A program made the translations under genes and the position numbers. From Acidobacteriota bacterium (lineage in GTDB: Bacteria; Acidobacteriota; Terriglobia; Terriglobales; Acidobacteriaceae), in contig JAKAFB010000008.1 of the NCBI GenBank assembly GCA_021818105.1, forward strand, positions 18,706 to 82,705: a stretch of 64,000 nt of DNA. The letters run 5' to 3'. This document shows, in pieces, positions 9,127-18,800 of the stretch. How positions within the stretch are numbered: the stretch's first letter is position 1; the number at the start of each line of letters is the position of its first letter. The notes under the pieces are model-generated. The model did no database searches, was not told where the DNA came from, and saw only the letters and a program-made list of their open reading frames with translations.

Positions 9127-9497
9127 AGCTCAACCGCATACGCCTTGCTGCGGGGGTGGTCTTTGCCGCCCTGGCTGCTGGAGTGGTCCCGCTGGCGCCG
9201 GTCTTCGGCCCTCTTGAGGCTGTGGCCCAGAATCTGGGCCAGCGCACCGTCTCCGGCGCCGTCGTGGACGGCAACTCCAACCCTGTGCCTGCCGCCACCG
9301 TCTTCCTCAAGAACCAGAAGACCAAGGCGATCCGCAGCTACACCTCCAGCAAGGATGGCCGCTTCTACTTCGCCCAGGTCAACATGGCTGAAGACTACGA
9401 CTTGTGGGCAGAGAAAGACGGCAGGAAGAGCGCTACCAAGACCGTCAGTTCCTGGGACTCCCGCAAGACTTTTGAAACTGAACTCAAGATGAAGTAG
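9123..9497 (+). CDS. Small exported carboxypeptidase-regulatory-like domain protein
   Basis: A 124-residue protein starting at GTG, overlapping the stop of the LysW-like gene by four bases. Residues 1-36 form a signal peptide (LAAGVVFAALAAGVV ... AVAQ). The rest is one CarboxypepD_reg/transthyretin-like beta sandwich: SGAVVDGNSNPVPAATVFLKN, then SSKDGRFYFAQV, ending in FETELKMK. Such domains are often found on larger outer-membrane proteins; here it is free-standing and periplasmic or secreted. The coupling to a cytoplasmic zinc-ribbon protein is unexpected and no shared function is known to me. Confidence 0.78.
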   Translation: MKLNRIRLAAGVVFAALAAGVVPLAPVFGPLEAVAQNLGQRTVSGAVVDGNSNPVPAATVFLKNQKTKAIRSYTSSKDGRFYFAQVNMAEDYDLWAEKDGRKSATKTVSSWDSRKTFETELKMK

Positions 9498-9502
9498 AGC
9501 CG

Positions 9503-9549
9503 GCAGGCCACCATGCCACGTCATCGCTCAGATGCCGTGGCAAGCCTGC
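9503..9549. terminator. Inverted repeat between convergent genes
   Basis: Nested arms GCAGGC...GCCTGC and GCCACG...CGTGGC flank a 15-nt loop between the exported protein and gatB. There is no T-tract, so it may be a bidirectional terminator of modest strength. Confidence 0.45.
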
Positions 9550-11025
9550 TTATCCTTCCAGCTTCTTCGTTACCAGCTCATTCAGCAGCGCCGGGTTTGC
9601 CTGCCCCTTTGATGCCTTCATGACCTGGCCTACAAAGAAGCCCGCCACGGTCTTCTTGCCCGCGCGATACTGCTCCACCTGCTTGGGATTGGCAGCAATC
9701 ACCTCGTCAACCATCTTTTCAATCGCCGAGGCATCAGTAATCTGCTGCGGCTTCTCCCGCTCATACACGGCAGGGAAGTCCTCGCTCTTTTCAAAGCACA
9801 CATCCAGCAGTTGCTTCAGTTGTTTTGAGCTAATCTTGTCTTCTTCCAGCAAATCGGCGGCCATCACCACGCCCGCCATCGACACTGGCGACTGCTCCTG
9901 CTCCAGCCCCAACGCTTTCAGTCGTCCGCCCAACTCGCTCAGCAGCAGGTTGGCCACGCGCCGCGGACTCTTTGCAGCCTTCGCCGCCGCCTCAAACCGG
10001 TCGGCAAACTCGCGCGATGCGGTAAGCGTCTGTGCATCCTTTGCACTCAGCGCATACTCGGCAATCATGCGCGTGCGCCGTGCCTCAGGCATTTCCGGCA
10101 GCTTGTTGCGCGTCTCCTCAAGGAATGCCTGCGAGACGATTAGGGGAGGCAAATCCGGCTCAGGAAAGTAGCGATAATCATGCGCCTGTTCCTTTGACCG
10201 CATCGAGTACGTTCGCCCCTCGGCAGCGTTCCACAGCCGCGTCTCTTGCACCACGCTCGCGCCGCTCTCGATAACCTCAATCTGCCGCTCAATCTCGTAC
10301 TCCAGCGCCGCGCGAATAAACCGGAAGCTGTTCACATTTTTTACTTCCGCCTTGGTGCCAAACTTCTTCTGCCCTCTAGGACGCACGCTCACATTTGCGT
10401 CGCAGCGCAGCGAACCTTCTTCCATGTTGCAGTCGGAGACGCCCGTATACAGCAGAATCTCCTTCAGCCGCGTCAGGTACTCGAATGCCTCATCCGGGGT
10501 TTGAATATCCGGCTCGCTCACAATCTCCACCAGCGGCGTGCCGCAGCGGTTCAGGTCCAGATACGTCCGCGTGGCCGAGTCCGCAAAGCCGTCGTGGATA
10601 CTCTTGCCCGCGTCCTCTTCCATGTGCAGCCGCGTGATACCGATGCGCTTCATCGTGCCATCGGCTGCCGGCACGTCAATCCAGCCATGCTCGGCAATCG
10701 GCTTGTCATACTGCGAAATCTGGTAGCCCTTCGGCAGGTCAGGGTAGAAGTAGTTCTTGCGCGCAAAAATCGAGCGTTCGCGAATCTGACAGTTCAGCGC
10801 CAGCGCGGCCAGTGTTGCATACTCCACGGCCTTCGCATTCAGCACAGGCAGCGCCCCCGGCAGCCCCAGGCACACCGGGCAGATATTCGTATTCGGGGCC
10901 GAACCGAATTGATTGGCGCAACTGCAAAATGCCTTCGTTGAGGTCAGCAGTTGCACATGCACTTCAAGCCCGATAACGGGCTCATACTTGGCCATGATTT
11001 CAGGCGAAAGCGCTGTGGCAGGCAT
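9550..11025 (-). CDS. gatB: Asp-tRNA(Asn)/Glu-tRNA(Gln) amidotransferase subunit B
   Basis: A 491-residue subunit of the GatCAB complex, which converts misacylated Glu-tRNA(Gln) and Asp-tRNA(Asn) to the correct products. The N-terminal signature YEPVIGLEVHVQL, the CPVCLGLPGALPVLN block, the conserved YFYPDLPKGYQISQYD stretch and the DLNRCGTPLVEIVSEPD motif are all present. A GatB/YqeY tail domain that contacts the tRNA D-loop occupies the last 150 residues. gatA and gatC are not adjacent. The ATG is preceded by TAGAAT at a gap of 6 nt with no Shine-Dalgarno, consistent with a leaderless mRNA, which supports this start rather than the internal Met at residue 11. Confidence 0.96.
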   Translation of the reverse strand: MPATALSPEIMAKYEPVIGLEVHVQLLTSTKAFCSCANQFGSAPNTNICPVCLGLPGALPVLNAKAVEYATLAALALNCQIRERSIFARKNYFYPDLPKGYQISQYDKPIAEHGWIDVPAADGTMKRIGITRLHMEEDAGKSIHDGFADSATRTYLDLNRCGTPLVEIVSEPDIQTPDEAFEYLTRLKEILLYTGVSDCNMEEGSLRCDANVSVRPRGQKKFGTKAEVKNVNSFRFIRAALEYEIERQIEVIESGASVVQETRLWNAAEGRTYSMRSKEQAHDYRYFPEPDLPPLIVSQAFLEETRNKLPEMPEARRTRMIAEYALSAKDAQTLTASREFADRFEAAAKAAKSPRRVANLLLSELGGRLKALGLEQEQSPVSMAGVVMAADLLEEDKISSKQLKQLLDVCFEKSEDFPAVYEREKPQQITDASAIEKMVDEVIAANPKQVEQYRAGKKTVAGFFVGQVMKASKGQANPALLNELVTKKLEG

Positions 11026-11031
11026 AGTTGC

Positions 11032-11037
11032 ATTCTA
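11032..11037 (-). promoter_or_regulatory. -10 hexamer TAGAAT adjoining gatB start
   Basis: TAGAAT ends six bases before the gatB ATG, so the transcript would begin at or next to the start codon. Confidence 0.45.
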
Positions 11038-11098
11038 GCGCGAGGGGGCCGGCAACTCGCCCGCCCTGCACTCGCACACACAACGCGTCCTGTATGCC

Positions 11099-12031
11099 TT
11101 ACTCCGACGGGTCCTCCGCCGTGAACGGAGAGCAGCACGGATTCTCTGTCGCATGGAAGTTCATCAGTTCCAGTCGTATGTCATCCGGATCATACAGGTT
11201 GAACTGGCCCTTGCCGTCGCGCCCAATCTGCGTGTGTGCGTCGTGCCTGCCGGTCAGCCGATTGCCTGCCTCCAGCACCTTGTACGCGACATCCACTGAC
11301 TTCACGCCAATTGAAAGATGATCCAGCACGCCCAGTTGACGCTGCGTCATCGTCGCCGGGATCCCCGAGCCTGACGGCCCGCTCGTCAGCATGTACTCCA
11401 GCCAGTCGTGCCCATCCGGCACCTGCTGGCTCACCCAGTCCAGCTTGCCCTCCTGCATGCCGCCGAACCAGTACGGCCTGAAGCCCAGAATGTTGCGATA
11501 AAACGTATCTTCCTGCTCCCGGCTGTGCACCATGATGCCCACGTGGATGATGTGCGTGCCAATCGCGTTCGGCGCGTCCGGCGCCTTGGGATGCGCCGGC
11601 GGCTGCACAAACTCAACCTTGTTGCCTTCCGGGTCCAGCACCGTGAACCACTTGCTGCCGTCAGAACCGCGCATCGCCAGTGACGGCGTCTTCCAGCCCC
11701 GGGCCGCCAGATATTTGAGCATGCGCTCGACGTTGCTCACGTTGTAGGCAGTGTGATCCAGCCGGTTGATGCCCGCTCCTGCCGGCAACGGCAGCACCTC
11801 GACGAACTGCGTGGCGCTCAACGCGTACCGCACGCCTGCCGGATTCTCCGGGTCAGGCTGCTTTGATGCTCCGATGATGTCCTTGTAGTAGTGTTCCGTC
11901 GCCGCCGGGTCTGACGTGTACACCGCCAGATGTGAAATCCCCGTAATCTTCGGGCGCGACATCTCAGTCTGCGCAGTTGCGGTAAGAGTGACAATGGCCA
12001 GAAAAGCCGCGGCCAGGGTTCTTGCAAACAT
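11099..12031 (-). CDS. Exported VOC-superfamily (glyoxalase-like) protein
   Basis: A 310-residue protein with a signal peptide (FARTLAAAFLAIVTLTATAQ) and two tandem vicinal-oxygen-chelate modules. The first begins ITGISHLAVYTSDPAATEHYY and the second IIHVGIMVHSREQEDTFYRNILGF; the C-terminal strand DDIRLELMNF carries a usual metal-ligand Glu. VOC folds include glyoxalases and ring-cleavage dioxygenases, but the substrate cannot be told here and export from the cytoplasm is unusual. The chosen ATG has GAGGTG upstream; the open frame extends 128 codons further but only over the divergent promoter region. It is divergent from the M20 peptidase gene. Confidence 0.8.
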   Translation of the reverse strand: MFARTLAAAFLAIVTLTATAQTEMSRPKITGISHLAVYTSDPAATEHYYKDIIGASKQPDPENPAGVRYALSATQFVEVLPLPAGAGINRLDHTAYNVSNVERMLKYLAARGWKTPSLAMRGSDGSKWFTVLDPEGNKVEFVQPPAHPKAPDAPNAIGTHIIHVGIMVHSREQEDTFYRNILGFRPYWFGGMQEGKLDWVSQQVPDGHDWLEYMLTSGPSGSGIPATMTQRQLGVLDHLSIGVKSVDVAYKVLEAGNRLTGRHDAHTQIGRDGKGQFNLYDPDDIRLELMNFHATENPCCSPFTAEDPSE

Positions 12032-12134
12032 GGTGCACCTCACAGTGTCCGGCGAGTACACATTAAATCGATTTGATAAGGGGTGTAAACCGAGCACTGG
12101 CAGGGCCCCATGCCAATCCACTCCCCTTACGCCG

Positions 12135-12140
12135 TACAAT
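12135..12140 (+). promoter_or_regulatory. -10 hexamer TACAAT adjoining M20 peptidase start
   Basis: TACAAT lies six bases before the ATG and no Shine-Dalgarno is present, suggesting a leaderless transcript. Confidence 0.42.
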
Positions 12141-12146
12141 GCGCTC

Positions 12147-13604
12147 ATGCGTCGCCAAAATTTCTTAACCATCTTTGTCTTGCTCGTCTTCACCGCTTGC
12201 CTTGGCTTGTCCGCACCAGCCCAGTCCTCGCTCCCCACAGCCTCTGCTGCTGATCGTGCCGAGGCCCGCGAAATCTTCAAGCAGCTCATCGAGATCAACA
12301 CCACTGACACCCCGCAGGGCAATGTGACCACAGCCACCGAGGCCATGCGCAAGCGCTTCCTCGACGCCGGTTTCGCCCCCGAGGACGTGCATCTGCTTGG
12401 TCCCGACCCGCGCAAGATGAACCTCGTCGTCCGCTATCGCTCCGCTGGTCAGCCGGACGAAAAGCCGGTTCTCTTCCTCTGCCATGTGGATGTGGTGCAG
12501 GCCCTTCGCTCCGACTGGCACACCGACCCCTTCCAGTTCATCGAGAAGAACGGCTACTACTACGGCCGTGGTACGCAGGACATGAAGGACTCCGATGCCG
12601 CGCTCGTCGCCACCTTCCTGCGCCTCCATCGCGAGGGATACAAGCCCAAACGCGATCTCATCCTTGCCCTCACCGCGGATGAGGAAGGTGGCAAGTTCAA
12701 TGGCCCGAAGTGGCTCCTGGAGAACCATCGCGACCTCGTCGATGCGGCCTTCGTCATCAATCCCGACGCGGGCGGCATTGAACTCGACCATGGCCGCGCC
12801 GTGGTTGCCGACGTCGAAGCCACTGAGAAGGTCTACGCCGACTATCAGGTCACGGCGACCAATCCCGGCGGGCACAGCTCCCGCCCGCGCCCGGACAACG
12901 CCATCTACGAGTTGATGGCCGCGCTCAACAAGCTTGCTGCCTACTCCTTCCCATTCGAGATGAATCCGGTTACACGCACCTATTTTGAGAATCTCGCCAA
13001 GGTTGAAACCGGCCAGACCGCTGCGGACATTCGCGCCATCCTCGCCACGCCGCCGGACATGGCCGCCGCCGCGCGCCTCAGCACCGAACCCAGCTTCTAC
13101 TCCAACTTCCGCACCACCTGCGTAGCCACGCGCCTGAGCGGCGGCCACGCCAACAACGCCCTGCCGCAAACCGCCCAGGCCAACGTCAACTGCCGCATCT
13201 TTCCCGGCCACTCGCCGGAGGAAATCCGCCAGCAGCTCTTCAAGCTCTTCGACGATCCCAAGCTCACCGTGAAGTATGTCTCTGATGCAGGCGTCGTCTC
13301 CGACGTTGCGCCCGACCGCAAGGCAATCGTGCCGCCGCCGCCCATCAAGGCAGTCTTCGATCCGCTCACGCGCATTACGCAGCAGATCTGGCCCGGTGTG
13401 CCCGTCACGCCCGTCATGGAAAACGGCGCGACAGACTCCATCTATTTCGCGCAGGCCGGCATCCCCTCCTACGGCTACTCTGCCATTGCGCTGGAGCGCG
13501 ACGACGACCGCGCCCACGGTCAGGACGAGCGTCTGCCCGTTGACTCCTACTGGAAGTCGCTGGACTTTTTCTATGCCTTCACCAAGGCGCTCGGCGGCGA
13601 GTAA
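12147..13604 (+). CDS. Exported M20-family metallopeptidase
   Basis: A 485-residue zinc peptidase of the ArgE/DapE/carboxypeptidase G2 family. It starts with a signal peptide (TIFVLLVFTACLGLSAPAQS). The catalytic core has LFLCHVDVV (Zn His/Asp), YGRGTQDMKD (bridging Asp), LTADEEGG (general base Glu plus ligand) and PDAGG, followed by the dimerisation/lid insert NPGGHSSRP, and the last Zn His in the C-terminal third. It probably trims external peptides or acylated amino acids. The open frame can be read from 11916, but that would cross the divergent VOC gene; MRRQN with its signal peptide is the natural start. Confidence 0.88.
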   Translation: MRRQNFLTIFVLLVFTACLGLSAPAQSSLPTASAADRAEAREIFKQLIEINTTDTPQGNVTTATEAMRKRFLDAGFAPEDVHLLGPDPRKMNLVVRYRSAGQPDEKPVLFLCHVDVVQALRSDWHTDPFQFIEKNGYYYGRGTQDMKDSDAALVATFLRLHREGYKPKRDLILALTADEEGGKFNGPKWLLENHRDLVDAAFVINPDAGGIELDHGRAVVADVEATEKVYADYQVTATNPGGHSSRPRPDNAIYELMAALNKLAAYSFPFEMNPVTRTYFENLAKVETGQTAADIRAILATPPDMAAAARLSTEPSFYSNFRTTCVATRLSGGHANNALPQTAQANVNCRIFPGHSPEEIRQQLFKLFDDPKLTVKYVSDAGVVSDVAPDRKAIVPPPPIKAVFDPLTRITQQIWPGVPVTPVMENGATDSIYFAQAGIPSYGYSAIALERDDDRAHGQDERLPVDSYWKSLDFFYAFTKALGGE

Positions 13605-13633
13605 GCTTCAGCATTTTTCGCGCACAAAAACAA

Positions 13634-13680
13634 ATCCCGAACTTCTGAGCGTTTCTTAAGCACATTCAGAAGTTCGGGAT
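13634..13680 (-). terminator. Terminator hairpin between M20 peptidase and OLD-family gene
   Basis: Perfect 15-bp arms (ATCCCGAACTTCTGA and its complement) enclose a 17-nt loop. On the minus strand the hairpin is followed by TTTGTTTTTG, so it best fits termination of the OLD-family gene. It may also stop the convergent M20 transcript. Confidence 0.8.
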
Positions 13681-13719
13681 AACCCGTCCGCCAAAATTGC
13701 ATGAGGTCACACGATTCTT

Positions 13720-15654
13720 CTAGATCAAAGTATTCAGGTCGTGGATGAGCTTCTCCATCCGGTCCATCGCGCCGCTGAAGCCGGGCAGTTGCTTCGCTTC
13801 AGCCTCATTTTGAAAGAGCCATTCCGCAGGCAGTGATGGCTTGAACTTCACGTAGTGCCCGTTCAGTGTCGCCGTGTGTTGCTTCACCTCCTGCATCACG
13901 CGCGCTGGCATTTCGGCCGGAGACAGCTCAGGAAAATCATGCGGCTGGCGCAGTTCCAGTGTCCGGCGCACCAGCGCCAGATAGAAACTGCGTCCCAGCA
14001 CGTCTTCCATGTCGGCATCGCTCTGTCCTGCGTATGCATCCATCGTCACCAGGTGCCCGCCGGCCAGCGCTTGCTTGGCCGTCTCAATCCTGCCTTTGTC
14101 GCCCTTCCGCACATCTGCGATGGCCGCCATCCGCAGCCCGTCGCTGCGCAACAGCGAGGCCACCCCGGGAATCCGGGACAGCCCGCCGCCGATGCACAGG
14201 TTCCAGCGATAATCCAGCCCCGGCTTGTTGGCCGCCTGCAGTTGCTTTGAGAACCACTTCAGATACGCGAGGTCTGATTCATCTTCCACCAGCAACGTGT
14301 GCTTGCCGACGAACAGGCTCTGGGTCAGTTGAATCTCCAGTGCCTTGCGCAGCGGAGCAAGGGTGTCCGCGTCGCTGGCCAGCACATTCTCTCGCACCTT
14401 GGTTCCCAGCAGCTTCTCTTCGCCGGTCGCGTGGTCGTGTTCCACCACGTCCTCCACAGTGCGAGCCGCCAGCAGGTTATCCGGGTCCACCATAAACGGC
14501 GAATGCGTTGTGTAAATCACCTGGTAATGCGGCTTCAGTTGCTCGTTGATGTAGCGCAGCAAGTCTGCCTGCGCCCGCGCATGCAGACTGTGCCCCGGCT
14601 CATCCAGCAGAATCACCAGGTTATCGCCGTGCACCTGCTTAAGCTGATAGAACCACACCAGAAAAGAGAAGAACCACACAAAGCCGCGGCTGCGGTCGTC
14701 AAAGCTCGTTTCCGCGCGGTGTCGCCTGTTCACAATCCGCGTGCGGAAGATCCATCCAGTGTTGAACGGCGGCGGGTCGCTTGGCCGTGCGTAGTCCAGC
14801 TTGATCTCCACGTCCAGGTGCCGGTTCTGCGACCAGTAGCGGGCAATCATGTCCGTCAGTTGGTTTGACACGGCGCGCAGCGACGCGTTGAACTCCTCGT
14901 ACGTTCCCGTGCTGTTCACGCTCTCAATTGAGGCGCCTGCCAGCTCCAGCAAGGCAATGAAGATGCGATCCCGTTCCGCCAGCTTGCCCTGCTTCTGCCG
15001 CAGCACAATCTCGTCCACAGCAATTGTGCCCGGCAGCGTCAGATATTCGTCGAAGTAAAGAAACGTCGGCATGTGCTTTGCCAGAAAGGCATCCACCGCC
15101 GCCTCTCCGCCCTGCGGAAATTTCGCCGTTAGCTCCTTCAGCAGTTGCTCCTGTGCCGCCGTGCGCGTTGTTATCGCCTTCAGAGTTTCCAGTGCAGCAT
15201 CCACGCTGGCGCACTTGGCCAGCAAAGCCTTCTCCTCGGTGGCCGCGCTCGCCAGCGCATTGTGTAGTAGTTTCTCCTCATTCACGTTTGCGGCAATCTG
15301 CGCCAGGTTGTCATAACCCTGTGCGGCGCGGAAGCGCGTGCTTGCCAACACGTCCTTGCCGAAGGCCTCCTCGAGAGCTTGCTGATCCGCGTCAGAAAGT
15401 TCCCACGTCGCCTCCACCACCGGCGTGTCCTTTTGGACGCACGCTTCTGACACCCACTTCCGCCGCGGATAGTCCCGCAGAGCATTGAAGGGCTCCTTGC
15501 CTGCGTCGTCCGGCTTCAGTCGTCGCAGCGCCTTCAAAATGGCCGTCTTGCCCGATTCGTTCTTGCCCACCAGGCAGGTGATGCCATCCAGTGAAAACTC
15601 GCCGGAGTCCTCAATGCACCGAAAATCCTTTATCTGTACGTTTGCCAGTCGCAC
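13720..15654 (-). CDS. Stand-alone OLD-family ATPase/TOPRIM nuclease
   Basis: A 644-residue protein with an ABC-type ATPase split by a coiled-coil-like insert, then a TOPRIM domain. Walker A is GKNESGKT at residues 30-37. The signature/Walker B region LVILLDEPGHSLHARAQ lies near 345-360 and the switch His in YTTHSPFMVD follows. TOPRIM starts around residue 450 with LLVEDESDLAYL and continues with the acidic ADVRKGDKGR and DADMEDVLG segments expected to bind metal. OLD nucleases include the P2 Old exclusion protein and GajA of the Gabija system. No GajB/UvrD-like helicase is adjacent (the neighbour is mfd, divergent), so this is the single-gene class 1 type. A role in phage defence or DNA repair is possible but unproven. 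Confidence 0.85.
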   Translation of the reverse strand: MRLANVQIKDFRCIEDSGEFSLDGITCLVGKNESGKTAILKALRRLKPDDAGKEPFNALRDYPRRKWVSEACVQKDTPVVEATWELSDADQQALEEAFGKDVLASTRFRAAQGYDNLAQIAANVNEEKLLHNALASAATEEKALLAKCASVDAALETLKAITTRTAAQEQLLKELTAKFPQGGEAAVDAFLAKHMPTFLYFDEYLTLPGTIAVDEIVLRQKQGKLAERDRIFIALLELAGASIESVNSTGTYEEFNASLRAVSNQLTDMIARYWSQNRHLDVEIKLDYARPSDPPPFNTGWIFRTRIVNRRHRAETSFDDRSRGFVWFFSFLVWFYQLKQVHGDNLVILLDEPGHSLHARAQADLLRYINEQLKPHYQVIYTTHSPFMVDPDNLLAARTVEDVVEHDHATGEEKLLGTKVRENVLASDADTLAPLRKALEIQLTQSLFVGKHTLLVEDESDLAYLKWFSKQLQAANKPGLDYRWNLCIGGGLSRIPGVASLLRSDGLRMAAIADVRKGDKGRIETAKQALAGGHLVTMDAYAGQSDADMEDVLGRSFYLALVRRTLELRQPHDFPELSPAEMPARVMQEVKQHTATLNGHYVKFKPSLPAEWLFQNEAEAKQLPGFSGAMDRMEKLIHDLNTLI

Positions 15655-15859
15655 GGCAACCTCGCTCGCCTGAATCCTGTGAGAATTAGAAACCCTGCTG
15701 TCGATTCCGCACGATTATAGGCAGGCCTCCGCCCCCCTCCTAGATGCCTTTAGGCTTAGGACCTTTGGAATCAGCGTCCTCTTATGTATCCGTAAGTCTC
15801 GCTAAGTCTCGCTCATGCAGGTGATTGTCCTGAGTCCGCAGCCGGTGCGCCGCCGCTGG

Positions 15860-15865
15860 TAAACT
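15860..15865 (+). promoter_or_regulatory. -10 hexamer TAAACT adjoining mfd start
   Basis: TAAACT ends eight bases before the mfd ATG; no Shine-Dalgarno is present. The mRNA could start at or within two bases of the start codon. Confidence 0.4.
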
Positions 15866-15873
15866 AGAGTTGC

Positions 15874-18800
15874 ATGATCCTCCCGTTCGTCCGCGAAATC
15901 TTCGCGGAGCTGGAGCATTCCTCCGCATTTGAGCGCGTACGCAGGCACCTCAGCCTGGGTACGGGGCGTCGTCGTGTGTCTGGTCTCACCGCCACGGCCC
16001 GTTCCCTCTACCTGCCGTTCATGGCCCGCGCGGCCAACCACCCCGTCATCGTTGTCGTGGCAGACAACAAAGCCGCCGAGGCCCTTGAGCCCACCCTCCG
16101 TGCCGGCTGCGAACTTACCGGGGCCATTGACCCCGCCCGCGTCGTTCGCCTGCCCGCCCACGATGTTCTCCCGTTTGAAAACCTCTCGCCCCACCCCGAT
16201 GTGCAGGAGCAGCGCGCCGCCGCCCTCTGGAAGCTCGCCACCGGCGCCGTCTCCATCCTCATCGCCCCGGCTGAGGCCCTGGCTCTGCGCCTCTTTGACC
16301 GCGACTACTACGCCAACCTCGCCGTTACCGTAAAGCGAGGTGAGGAGATGGACGTGGAGGTACTCACCGCCCACCTCGCCAGCGTCGGCTACACGCACAT
16401 GGACCTCGTGGAGATGCCCGGCCAGTTCACCCGCCGCGGTGGCATCCTGGACGTCTACTCGCCTGAGGCAGACCGCCCTGTCCGCATTGAGTTCTTCGGC
16501 GACGAAATTGATACCATCCGCAAGTTCGACCCCGAGACGCAGCGCTCCCAGTCCGGCCTCGATGAGGCCCTCCTGCTGCCGCTTACGGAAACTCCCGTCA
16601 CTGAGAGTCTGCTCGCCGCCGTCAACGCACGTCTCAGCCGCCAGCGTATTCAGAGCGAAGACGAATCAGCCGTAGCTCAAGCCGTTGCCGCCGGAGGCGT
16701 CAGTGTCTTTCCCGGCTGGGAGTTTTTCTCTGCCGTCGCTGGGGCTGAGATCCACCTGCTCAAGCTCCTCGCCAAGTGCGTCCTCTTCGTGGAAGAGCCC
16801 GCCATGGTTCGCAATCAGATTGATCGCTGGTGGAACAAGGTTGAGCAGCGCCATGAACGCTCCGGCATCGGCTCCCTCATCCGCCCCGAGGACATCTACC
16901 TGCGCCCGGAAATCCTGCAGGGCTTGCTTGAAACCCACCCCGGCCTTGACCTTGACCAGCTTGGCGCCGTCGACGTGCTGGACGTCGACCACACCCTCGG
17001 CGAGATCGCTTTCAGCTCGCGCCCCACGCTGCGCTTCCACGGCTCCATTCCCGCGCTTACTGAGCAGTTGCGCAGCCTCATGGCCGCAGACCAGCACATC
17101 GTCCTCGCCGTGCCCACACAGGGCGACGTGGAGCGCATGGCCACCGTGTTCCGCGAGTATCAGATACCCTACCGCCTCGGCAGCCGCTTCAACCACCCCG
17201 GCGGCGAGACCATGCTGGAGGAAGCCAGCTACCTCGCCACGGACCCAAGCGTTCCCGTCATCGTACGTACGCAGCTTGCCGCTGGTGTCACTTTCCCCGA
17301 AGCAAATCTCATCGTCTTCGGCGCCAACGACCTCTCTGACGAAGCGGACATCGCCGCGCGTCCCGTCCCCCGGAAGTCCAAAACCGCGGCCTTCATCTCC
17401 GACTTCCGCGACCTCACCGTCGGCGACTACGTCGTCCACGTCGAGCACGGCATCGCGCAATATCAGGGGCTCAAGGAGATTGCGCAGGACGGACTCTCCG
17501 TCGAGTTCATGATCCTCGAGTTCGCTGAGCAGGCCAAACTCTACGTTCCGCTCACGCGCCTTGACCTGATCCAGAAGTACCGCTCCACTGATGCCGGCCC
17601 CGCGCCTGTCCTCAACAAGCTCGGCTCACAGCAATGGACAAAGACCAAGGCCCGCGTGCGCAAGGCCATGCAGGACATGGCCGCCGAACTGCTCAAGCTC
17701 TACGCCGCACGCCACACCGCGCACGGCACCGCCTTCTCGCCGGACAACGAGTTCCAGCGCGAGTTTGAAGACGCATTCGATTATCGCGAGACCGACGACC
17801 AGATCGCAGCCATCACCGCCATCAAGGCCGACATGGAATCAACCACGCCCATGGATCGCCTGCTCTGCGGAGACGTAGGCTACGGCAAAACGGAAGTCGC
17901 CATGCGCGCTGCCTTCAAGGCCGTGCAGGATGGCAAGCAAGTGGCAATGCTCGCGCCCACCACAGTGCTCGCCTTCCAGCACTTTGAGACCTTCAAGCGC
18001 CGCTTTGCGCAGTTCCCCATTCACATTGAAATGATCTCTCGCTTCCGCACCGCCAAGGAACAAAGTCAGATCGTGGAGCGCGTTGAAACCGGCAAGGTGG
18101 ACATCGTGATCGGCACGCACCGTCTGCTCTCCAAGGACATCAAGTTTCAGGACCTCGGCCTGCTGATTATCGACGAGGAACAGCGCTTCGGTGTGCGCCA
18201 CAAGGAGCGCCTCAAGCAGTTGCGCAAGGAAATCGACGTGCTCTCTATGTCGGCCACGCCCATTCCGCGCACGCTCCACATGTCCCTCGTTGGCCTGCGC
18301 GACTTGAGCGTAATTGAAACGCCGCCCAAGGACCGTATGGCCATTCAGACCGTCGTCGCCCGTTTCGATGAGAAGCTTGTGCGCTCCGCCATTGAGCTGG
18401 AACTGGAACGCGGCGGCCAGGTCTACTTCGTTCACAACCGCGTCGAATCCATCTATGAAATCGCGGCCCGCATCCAGGAACTCGTCCCCGCGGCGCGTGT
18501 GATTGTCGGTCACGGTCAGATGAGCGAGGGCGAGCTCGAAAAGGTCATGCTTGCGTTTATGCACCATGAGTACGATGTACTTGTGGCCACCACCATCATT
18601 GAGAATGGCCTCGACATTCCGCTCGCCAACACCATCATCATCAATCGAGCAGACCGCCACGGACTCAGCGAGCTCTATCAGCTTCGTGGCCGCGTGGGCC
18701 GTTCCAATCGCCGCGCTTATGCGTATCTGCTCATCCCCGGCGAGCAGGAACTGAGCGAGATCGCCCGCCGCCGCCTCGCCGCGCTCAAGGAGTTCAGCGA

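Noticed and set aside
12165-13517. 450-codon open frame antisense to the M20 peptidase
   Set aside because: No family motifs, no ribosome site, and wholly inside a gene with clear catalytic residues.
13720-15654. Gabija system
   Set aside because: GajA-like domains are present, but no GajB-type helicase is adjacent; the neighbours are an M20 peptidase and mfd.
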